DNA of 64,000 bases from Karstenula rhodostoma CBS 690.94. Taxonomy: Eukaryota; Ascomycota; Dothideomycetes; Pleosporales; Didymosphaeriaceae. Position 1 is the first letter of the stretch. Each line of letters starts with the position of its first letter. The notes under the pieces are model-generated. The model had not been told where the DNA came from. It was given only the letters and a program-made list of their open reading frames with translations, and searched no databases. Location: assembly GCA_010093485.1 (NCBI GenBank), contig MU001492.1:2837334-2901333 (forward strand), in the 5' to 3' direction. Of this stretch, positions 22,571 to 34,484 are shown piece by piece. Made by a program: the position numbers and the translations under genes.

Positions 22571-23600
22571 TGTGAGTTCTTCTGTATGGAATGGAATGAA
22601 GGACTGGATAATCCCGAGTGTGAAGGGAAGTCTACATTTTATAGTCGTGCCGATGTCACTGGGACCCCGCGTAGTGGGACGTTTTCCCTCCGCGAGTGAT
22701 GATGCTATCCCGGGCGCTAGGCGGTTTCGGGAAGGCGAAAATCACGCACCAGCGCGGTGGCTTTGGTTCGGCAATTGAATGTCGTAGGGCGCGTGTTGGT
22801 GGTGAGTCTGGGTTCACGTACTAGGAGAGCTTTGATTGGGGTTGCGTCTCGACCATAGTCGTATTCTACACATCTCGCCTCGGGGATTCACTAAATAATA
22901 TAGATACTTTACTTTGTCTACCCATTTACAACGCTCCATTTTGTGTTACTATTAGGCGGCAGTCGCAGTCTATGTTTTTGTCTATCACTTTATAAGACAT
23001 TACTTTGTGGTTCGTGTTAACAATCAGAAAATCATAGATACCTTAGTATTTGTAGAAGCTATCTTAGATCTCGAGTTGATTGGCATTACCATGAACGCAT
23101 TAAGCAACCGCACTCTGCGGCTCCAAATCCATGTGTGAACAGACTTCATAGTAGATAGAGAGCAAGAGACACGCAAAGTAGCATCTACAAGTGAGAAGAG
23201 CAAGAGAAGAGTTACAGCTGTGGTTGGTTCGCTGTTTAAAGCTACTTCGTTCTTTTGGTGACTGGGTGAAGAACACAGGATGGCTGTTACTTTGCATCGC
23301 CGCCAATTCTCCCAAACGGCAGTTTATACTATTATCGAAGTGCTCAAGTTGACATAACTCGGGCTGGTGGTCTTTTGAAGAAGGTAGTAAAGAAAGACCA
23401 AGCGCAGGCTACCTATGGTACTGTGCCACATTGCACAGCTTACCAGGTGGCGGCTTACTAAGTGCTGTTGCCTCAGTGATGCTGCCTTCTTCAATCTGGC
23501 CTACGACCTCTCCTTCCTACACCATTGTTAACGCGCCCACTTCGATCAGGACATTCCATACAACTACTTTTGGGCTCCTGCGATCTCATCTCATTTTTCC
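22571..23600. other. Intergenic region at the left edge of the HET island
   Basis: About 1 kb, distinctly more A/T-rich than the genes to the left. Only short frames are present. It marks the composition change into the accessory island. Confidence 0.5.
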
Positions 23601-25674
23601 ATGACTTCTATTCCGGCGTTCGATCACCTGTGCGAACAATGTCGATCTATGTTCGTGGAACCACCGGTTGACGTTTCCAAGAGTGTACTACACCATCTAT
23701 CCTATGCAGACCTTGAAATTGCTGCTATGTCCAAATGTTGGATTTGCAAGAAGCTAGTGCGTTGGATGACTGCTAAATTTGAGCAAACAGTAGTATTGCA
23801 GGTGTGGTGGTGAGTTACTACATGACCGCGCTTCAAATCGCACGCAAGTTGCCTGACTGATCATTGATATCAAGTTTGGAACGTGCAGTATTTAGAAAAT
23901 ACCCTTCTCGACACCGGATAGGGGAAGTTGACGATCTTACACTTATGCTTATCTGCCATTTCGGCCAGCACCGTGATTATTTGTCTTTTGGAATCTCGAA
24001 CATCAGTGATAAGCATTGATTAGAAAAGTTTCTGTATATTCAGTTTTTGGTGACTACTGGAACAGAAGAATCGGTTCGGATGAGTCCTGAAAGTATCGAC
24101 CTCAAACATACGACCGCGTCAGATCGAAGCCTGACACAGGCTCAGGCTTGGGTAGAAGCGTGCGTGTCCAAGCACGTCAATTGCGAACGAGGCTACAGCA
24201 ACCCGCGCTACCTTCCAATACGGCTGATCCATATTGGTACGGATGGTGATATCTGGAGGCTATGTGAATATCCTCAGCTCGTTGGTGATACATTGCCGCC
24301 TCCACGCTACGTCACGCTGAGTTATATGTGGGGACAACACCAACAGCTTTTGCTTTTGAAATCAAACATTGCACAGTTCCGGCGCGGTCTTCCTATATCA
24401 ACCACCTTGCCCAACACATTTCGAGACTTCGTCTGCGTGGCTCGTCGATTATCAGTCGAATATCTATGGATTGATGCGCTATGCATCATTCAAGATTCTC
24501 CTCAAGACTGGACAACCGAGAGCATGCGTATGCGGTCTGTGTATGCCAACGCATATTGTACGATCGCTGCATCATGGGGTACCGACCCCACGAAAGGTAT
24601 TTTCTCCGAGAGAAAAGTTGATGATATTCGCTGCAGCATAATCCAGATCGCATGGCAAGACAGACAAAGCACGGATTTATCAAGTTGTAGGCTCGTCGAA
24701 AAGGATGGCTGGGCACACATACTTGAAGGATCACCTCTGGATCATCGCGGATGGGCATTGCAAGAGCGGTTTGTATCTCCACGGATCCTGTACTTTACTA
24801 AGGAGCAGATATTGTTCGAGTGTGACACTCACGTGCAGTGCGAAGCATTCGAAGACGACCTCCCTCAGGATTATGCGGACGCGATGGAAAGAAGACACAG
24901 AATCTTTACCTGGCTCGATCAGGCCAAAGAGGGCACTGTGCAATCAGAAGTACGCGCCAATCATAACGTCAGCCCAAAATTCTTCAAGGGGTGGATAGTC
25001 ATCGTAGAGCAATACAGCCGATGCAATCTCACTAAGAGAAGCGACAGGCTCATCGCCGTAAGAGGGCTAGTCGAACTCTTCGAGCATCTCAGCGGGGACG
25101 AATATTTGTGTGGACTTTGGCGCTCTTGTATCTGGTCATCACTACTGTGGTATGTGGATGGGCCTTCATCGGATACGAACTACGACATTGCTCCATCGTT
25201 TTCGTGGGCGGCTATCGATGGATACATCTCATTGGCTCCTAGAGAACTCAACCTAAACATCTTTACCCCGTTTGCTCTTATTGACGCAACGCCTCAGTTC
25301 TTAATCCTGTGCGATTTTGCCCCCTTGTACGATCCATACAACGCAATTCCTCTCGACGAGCTCTTGGAAGACACGAATTGCAATCACTCGATGTACACCG
25401 ATCTTGAGGTTCCCTCGCTTCCCCTATTTTTTTTTGGATTCTTCATGTCATATTGCGTGACGCCGAAGTCAAGGGTGGCGATGGTATCATTGTACGGCCG
25501 ACCAGTGGACTGGAAGGAGAGCATTGCTTACAATGTTTGCGAGTTGGCTACTCTTCCTATGAATACGGAGCGTTGAGTGATCGCAGTCTGGCAGCCTTCG
25601 GGCTTTATGCAGACCAGGACGGGAATATCAAGGAACAAGATGGCCTCAAGAAGGTCGACTTTGTGCTGAAATAA
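23601..25674 (+). pseudogene. HET-domain (heterokaryon incompatibility) gene, apparently disrupted
   Basis: Fungal HET proteins trigger cell death after fusion of unlike strains. Exon 1 (23601-23809) has paired cysteines (LCEQC, CWICKK) and a 65-nt intron, then exon 2 starts at 23875. The HET domain itself is intact: RYVTLSYMWG, TLPNTFRDFV, LSVEYLWIDALCIIQD, WTTESMRMRSVYANAYCTIAA, then GWALQERFVSPRILYF. Two lesions are visible. An in-frame TGA at 24017-24019 separates the N-terminal part from the HET domain, and the frame shifts after a run of nine T at 25427-25435. The family-like C-terminus (GGDGIIVRPTSG...) continues in the next frame to 25674. No in-frame intron removes the TGA. A shorter protein could start at ATG 24080. 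The homopolymer shift could be a sequencing error. Confidence 0.75.
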
Positions 25675-26490
25675 TGAGGTTGACAGGCGAAGGCAATGGA
25701 TATGTGGGTAAAACGAATTTGGTCTTTAAAGCCCGCCTGCTAACATGATTTGTACAGCTGAATTTTCGTCATATTTAGGCTTCAAGCATCTCAATCAAAC
25801 CACTGATATCGCTGGCATTATTCTCTCGGGCACTTACTGCGCAGGTAAGCCACGGATCCGTAAGAAGCACATCTTGAAAAATACTTTTGACCACGACTGG
25901 GTTGTCTCTACTTACGTGCAATACAAGTCAGCCAAGTCCACTTTAAGACTATATACAACGCGTAGACCCGCGACTTCCAGAAGCTCGCGAAGTATCATGT
26001 TTGACAACGCATAGACTGGGCACCACAATGACTTCTTTGCCAGATGTGCCACACGCAAAATTATCTACATAGGAATGGCGACTCCTAGTAATAGATGTGC
26101 AATTGATGAGCCGGAGGTTTCCACGAGGCTGTACCACTTACTTTACGTCGTTGGGTCGTGCAAGGTGGGCGCTTAGCAGAGCTCTTGATTCGCAGCTGGG
26201 GCTACAGCATAGCTGCTCGCCTGCGCGGGGCTTCAGCTGGATGGCACAAGCTCACCGGTGCAGCTTCAGCCTAGGCTGCTGCCCTGAGCGCTGTATCGAA
26301 CTTTCAGTTCTACAATCCAAAGATCTCACCCCGAGCGACTTGAAACCTCCATCTACGTTTTGTCATTGCTCATACTCGACATCGCAAAGCTTCGCACGAT
26401 TTGGCTGCATCGATTGACTGCTATCTTTCTGCAACCGATCTCGGAAGATAACCTCAAGTCGGATAGAGGACTACAGACACCGAACACACA
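25675..26490. other. Intergenic region between the two HET genes
   Basis: About 800 bp, no convincing coding frame. It presumably contains the promoter of the HET-ankyrin-membrane gene, whose ATG at 26491 follows a C/A-rich leader. Confidence 0.5.
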
Positions 26491-29400
26491 ATGGCAGGCA
26501 CAGCAGAGAGTGCGGATGAACCCGGGGCAATTTATGGGCCACTCGACAGCGCTACTCCTCACATTCGTCTCCTCCGACTTCTCAAAGGCAGACACGACGA
26601 CCCAGTTAGCGGAGAGCTCTTCCAAGTGGCGCTTAATCAGACACCTGAAGTCAAATATGAAGCACTGTCGTACATTTGGGGTAATCAAGAGCTAGCCCAC
26701 CAAATTCACGTAAATGGCCAGCCGCTGAACATCGGGGAAATTTTGTACTCAGCCCTGTACACTTTAAGAGAGATGGATAAAGATCGGATCTTGTGGATTG
26801 ATGCAATATGCATTAACCGACATGATGATTCTGAAGTCTCCCACCAAATTCGTCTCATGGGAGATATTTACCAGCGATCCCAGGATGTGATTGTTTATCT
26901 TGGCCCAGAAACACCCGAATATAAGTTGGTATTGGAGTACATGCACCAACTCGAAAAGGTTTTAGATGAAAGAGGCTATGCAAAACTACCGGTACCCGAT
27001 GAAGAGTCCAAGGACAGTTAGTGGTATGTGCGCCATCGCATGGACGGCTACAAAGACAACGCAACGAAACAGCTTCAGGAGGGCATGAGATCACTGCTAA
27101 GCCATGTCTGGTTCCAAAGGGTCTGGGTGCTTCAGGATGTGTTTTATGCACACTCTGTCAAGATTGCTTGCGCTTCTGCTGCCATATCAGCTTACGTTTT
27201 TACGAAAACTGTTTCCTTGCTCGATGTGCATCCCGATCAGCATGTCAGTAATGTCTTAGAACTCTTACCGAACACCGTTAGGAGAAATTGTACTGCCTCC
27301 AGACGCAGTCTACATACACTTCTCCTGAAGTTCAAAGATACTCAATGCTTGATCCCCCAAGACCAGGTTCGTGGCCTGCTTGAGATGGTCTCGGATGAAG
27401 ATCAACCAAACTTCAGCATATATCAATGCGAAACCATGGAAGAATTGGTTCAATACACAATTGCGCATATAATACGCTTACCGAATTTCCAGAGAGATGC
27501 TCTGCCGATGTGGACATGGGCAGACCTCAAGCATAATTTTGAAACCTTGGGTGACAAGCTTATGCTTTGGGCAGCTGAAAACGATCGCCTGGAAACATTG
27601 CAGCATCTGTACAGAAATGAAATAGGCACCAACGCCGTGAATGAAATTGGCAAAACACCACTAGTGTTGGCAAAAGAGAAAGGGCACTCCGAAATAGTGC
27701 AGTACCTGACGAAGCACGATTCCGAAGCTCCCGGGAAGCTTTCAATCGTGAAGCATCCCCTCTCTGATACTGCTTCTGAGCCCGAATCAGCCACATTCTC
27801 GGCAGGCCCCGAAGGTTCGTCTAATCCCACCTCAGAACTACATAACGCCGAAACTATGACTATGGCCCGTTCAGCTTTGACAGCGTGGAATTACAATGAA
27901 AATTTCGAGATGAAACAAGGTGACACAAAGCGAGAAGATGATGCAGAGTCCATTATCTCTCTTGAGAACGATATTGCATCTCAAGCCGAGTCAAACGTAG
28001 GAGCCGATCCGTACCGAAAAGCTGCTGTGAAGTACATTGCGATGCAATTTACCTCACAGAAGGACCTACTTCGTTTGTATCGGGAATCCTGTAGCTCGCT
28101 AGATGAGAAGAGGTTCTTGGACAATCATCGGCGCTTGCTGAAATACTTGTTCGTAGACTTGCAGCAAAGCGGTCAAAGGCCTTCCGAAAAGGCTGCCACT
28201 CAGTTTCTTCGATCTAAAAGGAGAAGGCATGATATTTGCAGGACTATTCGTCGCCTCGTACTTGATTCAACTAGCACATCCAGGGAGATAGTGGTTTTGA
28301 TGGAGCAAAAGGATGATAAGAAGTTGATGCTTAACCGTTTCTTGGGAGCGAGAGACGCAAGAGAGGCTCCCGCCACGCACGATGTTCTAGATACTATACC
28401 AGAACTACCAAAATCGAACGCGGACGATGATGACTGCTCTAGTGGCGAGGAATCTGATTTCTCTGACGATGAGGAACACTCCGAGGCTGCCCTCCAGACT
28501 TTGAAAGCAACAGCAGAGTTTCTCACCACAGGAGATCACTTTCCCAAATATTTAGAGAGAGTGTCTCGCTTCGTTAACCCCAATTATCAGCCCATTGATC
28601 CCCAGCCAGGCCTCCCGGCAGATCCCCACGAGGCACACCGGTCACAAGAGGAGACGTCCCCTAGTGATCAACAAAACGCTAGCATATTTCCTTTACTAGG
28701 TTTAGGAGCGCTTGTATCAAAGGATCCGTCGACCCATGACACAAGCATTCCTACATCACTCTCTCGCCGATGGACCCTGAAAATGAAAAGGTTGGCCAGA
28801 CCAAAAGTCAATGAAGGTTATCGGCGCATTGAGTGGCAATGTGTAAGTTACGTGGATAGCCTAGGCCCCTAAAGACATATCGCAGCTAATGCCACTGATA
28901 CAGGATTGTGGAGTCGATCTATATGCGGACTTCCATCTTAGCCATGGGAAATTCATCGATAAGGTGGAAAAAGCTTTGCACAGCCCCGGTAATGCCAGCC
29001 AAGGTATCCTTCGTTCATGTTCCGATGAGAGCGAAATGCAAAAAGTCCCAGACAAGTGTGAGGTTCCATCTCAAGACCAGGAAAGCAGCATGGAGTCATC
29101 AGAAGATAAACAAGAGCCTCCTGGTTCAAGAGGAAAGCCAGACAGTGGGCGGCAAAGCTCTCCGCCAAATGACAATAGAGCAGACCTACCTCGAAAAGAG
29201 GGCGAGTCCCGGGATAAGAGCGACAAGGATAAGGAACAAGAAGAACGAGATGAAAGCAATGAAGAACCAAAGGTGGATCAGACCTTAATGAACGATTCTA
29301 ACCTTCCAAGCTTTCTGGCGCTTTGCGTCAGCATTGGTGGGATATACAAAACACTTTGCGAAGTAGCTGTTTCAGAGCAATCTTCGGACGCATCCATCTT

Positions 29401-29984
29401 TCTCGCCATGAAAAACCAATACCTGGCTAAGCGCAATAAACGTTTCTTCAGCAGATATTTTATCAAACCCACCACAGTTGAGTACATTCAAGTATGCAAG
29501 CACTACTACCAAACGGCTAAGACGTGCTAATGTTGGACAGTTCAGGATCTGGAACTTCAAAGAATCATACATCTCAGTCTGTCAGAGGCCGAACTGTATA
29601 CCACCACAAGACTCCTCCGAATACCTATTCCAGCCTCGTACGCTAGTCCCACCTCCGATGCCACCGGAAGTATTCATCCACTACCTCGAACATGGTGAAG
29701 GCGACCTCAATCCAAATCGCAACGACTGGATAGATCCCTTGCCAAAACGTGTCGAGAAACATACGTCCGGGTGCTTTGGATACGGTATTCACATCATCGA
29801 AAAACCCAACTGGTTGGTGGTCGGAGTGTTAACCATGGCTGTATTGGCATGCGACATCGCGGTGACCATAGCATGGTCAGTGCAATTTGATGATGTCCAG
29901 GGTGGAACGGGGATTGGCACTTATATCATCGCTTGCTACACGGCGCTTTTGGGCATCTGGGTGTACTCTCTGGGCGGCAGTTGA
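26491..29984 (+). CDS. HET domain - ankyrin - transmembrane protein, interrupted by one in-frame TAG
   Basis: The HET domain spans residues about 55-175: YEALSYIWGN, INGQP-type strand, DRILWIDAICINRHD, QIRLMGDIYQRSQDVIVYLG. The reading frame meets TAG at 27019-27021 and then resumes in the same frame with WYVRHRMDG and the typical continuation SHVWFQRVWVLQDV. An ankyrin-like repeat lies at 27550-27705 (GKTPLVLAKEKGHSEIVQYL). An acidic, charged middle region follows. Two introns (28843-28903, 29492-29540, both with GCTAAT branch sites) join the C-terminal exons 28904-29491 and 29541-29984. The end has GYGIHIIEKPNW and two hydrophobic segments, a membrane tail seen in other fungal proteins of this type. 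Either a pseudogene by one nonsense change (CAG to TAG would fit), or two products, or readthrough. Confidence 0.72.
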
Positions 29985-30206
29985 GTGGAGAGCAGCTTTG
30001 CGAGTTACACTTTGCTAGCGGAGTTTTTGCTTCTTAAATGTTTATCGAATCGGTGAAAACATTTCCTGCGACTAATCCGTGAGACGAGGGGGCTCTTTCC
30101 AACTTCACAAAGGCTCGATGCGGTAGCACTCAATCTCATTTGCAGAGTCATATCGTGCCCGTAAGTCTTCATCCACTATTCGTACATAAAAAGATCCCAG
30201 AATGCA

Positions 30207-33200
30207 TTACCTCGCAGAGCCAGATGCTTCTGCATATCCTGTGACAGCCGAGGCCTCCATGGGCGGCACGTAGTAATGCGTAGCGCCCACACCGCTCTTA
30301 TTCGAGCGACGTGACCACGCAAACTCTGTAACTTTGCCCTCGAAGTCCAGAATCTTCACGATGGCTTCGTGCCTGTAAAACGTAGCCAGGTCCAGCGGTG
30401 TCCAGCCGTACTCATCTTTAGGACTTCGATCCGCGGCTCCTCGCAGCGCGAGCAGAAAAGCACCCACGTCGCCAGAGAAAGCAGCCGAATGGAGCGGAGA
30501 CCATCCGTGGGGATCTGCTCTCTCGGCGTTAACCCCCGAATCCATTAAGAGGCGTACCACATCAGTGTTGCCGGCTTCGATGGCGCACTGCAACAAGCTG
30601 ATTCCGCGAAACGTATAATTTGCGTCAAGCCCGTTGCCAAGGACTTGTTTGACGCTTGCGTACTGGCCTTCTATAATGGCGTACCAGACTGGATGTGGCG
30701 CGTCACTGTTCGGGTCCACGGTATCGAATTTGGCACCAAAATCTTGAAGCACCTGCATCACCGCTGGATCACCCCACCGTATAGCGAGCTCAACGAGTGT
30801 TTTGCCACTGGCGTCAACTACATCGTGAGTGCAGCCGTTCTCGAGGAAGAAGCGAACTGCATCAGCCTGTCCGGCCCTGGCGGCCATCATGAGGGGAGTG
30901 TGGCCGTCCATGTTCGCAGGCGTGCGGATATCTATCGTCTCCTCCACAAGATTCTTCAAGATAGCTATGTTTCCGGCTTCTGCGGCCAGATGTGCCGGTG
31001 TGTTCCCTCGTTTCCCGGGGGCTGTGACGTTACAACCCAGGTTGTAAGCGGCTTTCCAGAGCAACGCGGCAGAATCTCCTTTTCGAGCTACTTTATGAGC
31101 AATGCGGTCCAAGTCGTTGTCCACAGCGTCGATGTCAGTGCCCTTTTCATGCAGATATCTGAGGACATCAATGCCTTGAGAACTAACTATGCAGAGCAGT
31201 GGTGTCAACCTCTCACTCGATTTGGCGTCTATGTTGGCTCCTTTCTCTACCAGAAGCTTGGTAGCCGCTAGATCGCATTCTTGAGCGGCGATATGAAGTG
31301 CAGTAAATCCGCTCTTGTCGACTGCGTGTATATTCGCTTTGTTTTCCAGAAGCCACTTCAATGTCGCATATTGCTTTCCTTTCACAGCATGGAAAATAAC
31401 TGTTTGGCCCTTTCCATCGCGAGCTTCCAAACTACTTCCCTTCTCATGAAGCTGCTTGATCATGCCGATGTCTCCCGTCCGAGCGCTGAAGTGCAAGGTC
31501 TGGATATTAACGGTATCTTGCCGGTTCATGTGCTTGCCACCTTTGAGGAGAAGATTTATCGTGTCCTCGTCGTTGCTATCGAGGGCATAGTCGAGTGGAG
31601 TACGACCTTCTATGTCCTTGTCGTTCAAACTCATGCCCTTGCTGACAAGCTTTTCGACTACTGCGGCTTGTCCATGTTTCGCTGCCCAATGGAGCAACGT
31701 CGCGTCGTCCACATCTTTATACTCCTCAAAGTGTTCTGACTCGATTAGATACTTTGCAGCATCCACATGTCCATTCTTGATTGCCATCATGATAGCTTCT
31801 CCGGAAGACAAAGTCGCAGCAGTCTTCGTTTTATCGTTCTTCGAGTCTTGGAAGATCTTGTGGATAACGTCTGTTCGGCCGGAACTTGCAGCCCACTTCA
31901 ACACCGTTGTAAATTCGTCTTTCGGGCCCATCTCCTGGTTTTCAAGATCGACAACAGGCGTGTAGCTTTTCTTCTTTCTTTTCGGCAACAGCTTGCTCAG
32001 TTTCTCCCAGATGAGAATCGGCACTGCGAGTGGAGCCAAGACAACGATCGTGATTAGTCTTGTCGCTCGCCTTCTCGATCGCAGTAATGTATAACCTCCC
32101 ATAGCAATACCCATAACAACCAATGAAGTGTATAAATAGTACAGCCACGATGGGTCGTTGCTGAAGAGGTCCACGTTCATGCCGAAAATACCCTGTCTGC
32201 TGATGAGTAACAACCTAGTGTTTCGTTCAAAGGGCAAGTTACCGCTGCAAAAATGAGAGGCAAAAAGATGAACTAGATTGCCTGTTAGTTTGTATAAATG
32301 GTGTTACGTCAAGTGTGCATACGGTAATCCACGACAGTCGTCGGATGCTCTCGTTCTGTTCGCGCGAACGATACCCTTCGTCGATGCTAATCAAATTGGT
32401 CACTCGCTGGATGAGACTATCAGTCTCATTGATTAGCTCTGTGCAGATTCGGTAGTCAACGCTCTTAAACTGCTGCAAATACCCCCGGCATACAGCTGAA
32501 ATCTCCCAGTAATCGTCGCGCCCTTCAGTCCACCTCGAATCGGCATGAATATTCTCAAGGCCCTCCAAGCTCATTAGCTGAGTTTGGAGTACCCGACGAA
32601 ATTCTTCCCAACGCTGAGCCGCACTGACAAGGTTTCTCACAATGTTGCGATCTGTTTTCAAGCGTTCTTGAAGGACTTCGAATCTCTTCAGTCTAGTTAG
32701 AATACACCCGTCTAAGCCTTAATTTTCACTTACAAATGAGTCCAAGAATCGCGATGATGACGTAAGAAGTGCATTCCAATTACTTAAAATGACTTCAAGC
32801 TGAGAAAGCAGATAGTCCAATGGGGCGGATCTCAATCTGGTCGAATTCTCGTAGTTTTGAAATATCAAGGCATCATAGGCAAACTCTATAGTTTCAACGC
32901 GGCGGGAACGGAAGCGGAAAACCTGCAAGTTCCAGTCTGCTACGAGGAACTTTTCTTCCCTAGACCTCGGTTAGTGCATTGGCATGATAACACAACAAAG
33001 GTGTGACCTACTCGTCTCCAGAGGATATGATGATCGCATCGGACGTAGCGTCAACTTTCGGCTGTTTAATCGACGACGGCAAGGTATCTTGTTGCAGATA
33101 GAATTGGAGGTTGTGGCGCAGGGCCCAATGGCCGCAGATCTCGCCCTTCGCGCATCTTTGGCACTTGCACCAGCCCACATCAGGCTTATTTGTCTTTGCA

Positions 33201-33901
33201 AAGTCGTTGAAGAGACCGTACGGGAACAACGAGTAGCGTGGGAAGTCGAAGTGATCAAACAGGGTCACCAACAGTGCAGTTGGGCATTTTGGCCCGTACA
33301 TGAACAGCCGACAGCCTTGATCGTTCTCCGCTTCGGGAAACATCCTAGTGTAGCGACTGAGCGTCTCCGCAGTGGAAAAAGACTTGGGGTCGTCGCCATC
33401 CTGAATGGAGACTGTCGCGAGGACATCTACCTTGGATGCATGCTGTAGTGGTCGTCTGTCTTGCACTGTTTGGTCTGGTTTCCATGGCGCATTTGGTGCC
33501 GTTTGCGTGGGGAATGTGGGATAGTACTGCGCCGGCTGCTGCGGTATTGCTTGCGAAGGTGCGCCATAAGTGTAAGGTGGCCCTGATTGGTAGCTTTGCG
33601 GTTGCGGTAAGGATGAGTACTGCGATGCGCCATTTGGCGGACCTGCAGAAGCTGGTGGGTACGAATATGCGTTCTGGGGAGGCGGAACATAATGCGGTGG
33701 GTAAGGCACACTCGCGTTTTGAGGAATCGCAGCACCTGCACTATAGTACTGAGGTGCATACGGATCGGAAGAGTTCACTGGGTAAGGTGCTGACGTGCTT
33801 TGGCCTGGTAGAAGCGCAAATGCATAGTTTTGGCTCGAATTGGGTGGAGCTGTCGCTGACGAATTTTGGCGTGAAGGCGGGAGTGGTGGTACTGAGGCCA
33901 T
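30207..33901 (-). CDS. CorA-like membrane protein with ankyrin repeats and a disordered N-terminus
   Basis: Five minus-strand exons (33901-33012, 32959-32734, 32685-32323, 32272-32243, 32192-30207) give 1164 residues. Residues 1-165 are rich in Pro, Tyr, Gln and Ser. A conserved region follows, with a Cys/His cluster (WCKCQRCAKGEICGHWALRH). Helical segments (REEKFLVADWN, ERLKTDRNIVRNL) precede the CorA-type membrane module: a 30-nt exon encodes FIFLPLIFAA, then GIFGMNVDLF carries the GMN motif near 506, and a second segment YLYTSLVVMGIAMGG follows. A third hydrophobic stretch lies near 550-568. From about 600 to 1120 there are around a dozen ankyrin repeats (NTPAHLAAEAGN, GWSPLHSAAFSGD). Ion transport is not proven; such fungal fusions lack known function. 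An upstream in-frame ATG at 33991 would add 30 residues. The exon 2/3 acceptor (GAAG) is the weakest junction. All frames are intact. Confidence 0.85.
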
Positions 33902-34484
33902 CGCAGTTATCGCATCGCCTGGAGCGAGACAGCAATAACAGGGCGCATGGCGGTTAAATTGCTTGGAGCGCTGTTCATTTATGTTCCTCAAACGAGTTCA
34001 GCTGGAGGCTTTAGCTTCCTTTGGTAAAGAGCCTCGTATAATACGAGGCACCTGATGCAGCCACAGTGTACCAGAACATTGGTGGCTTGCCTTTCGAAAA
34101 CACGAAAGTCAATAATTAATCAGATGCTTCAACAGGGATATCTAGGGTGTTAGATATCGTGCCTCATGAATACATAAAACGAAAACGTACCATATGGTGA
34201 CTGCGATATCTTGACCTCCAATGCTCATAGGTGCTGCCTGCGCCACGTGACCAAGCCGGAACCTTTAAAAACGACCTCCATCGCGCATACCATGCTTTAA
34301 TATATCCTTCACAAGTGTCAGTCATCTGGAGAGAAGAAGTGACGAACATATACATCACAGGTAAATCGTACAAAATACCCCCTCATAGCTGCCGTGTCAG
34401 TAAACCGGCCCACAATGTAGACCTCATCTCGATCCGCAAACACAGAGTGTAAAGCGTTTAATTTTCTACACTCCTCAACCGAAA
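33902..34484. other. Intergenic region
   Basis: Between the 5' end of the CorA-ankyrin gene and the 3' end of the alpha-glucosidase. Includes a possible 30-codon N-terminal extension of the former up to 33991. Otherwise nothing recognised. Confidence 0.5.

Noticed and set aside
27553..27830. Minus-strand frames within the HET-ankyrin gene
   Set aside because: Shadows of the plus-strand frame, which carries HET and ankyrin patterns.
33436..33957. Plus-strand frame with hydrophobic start
   Set aside because: Antisense of the first exon of the CorA-ankyrin gene.
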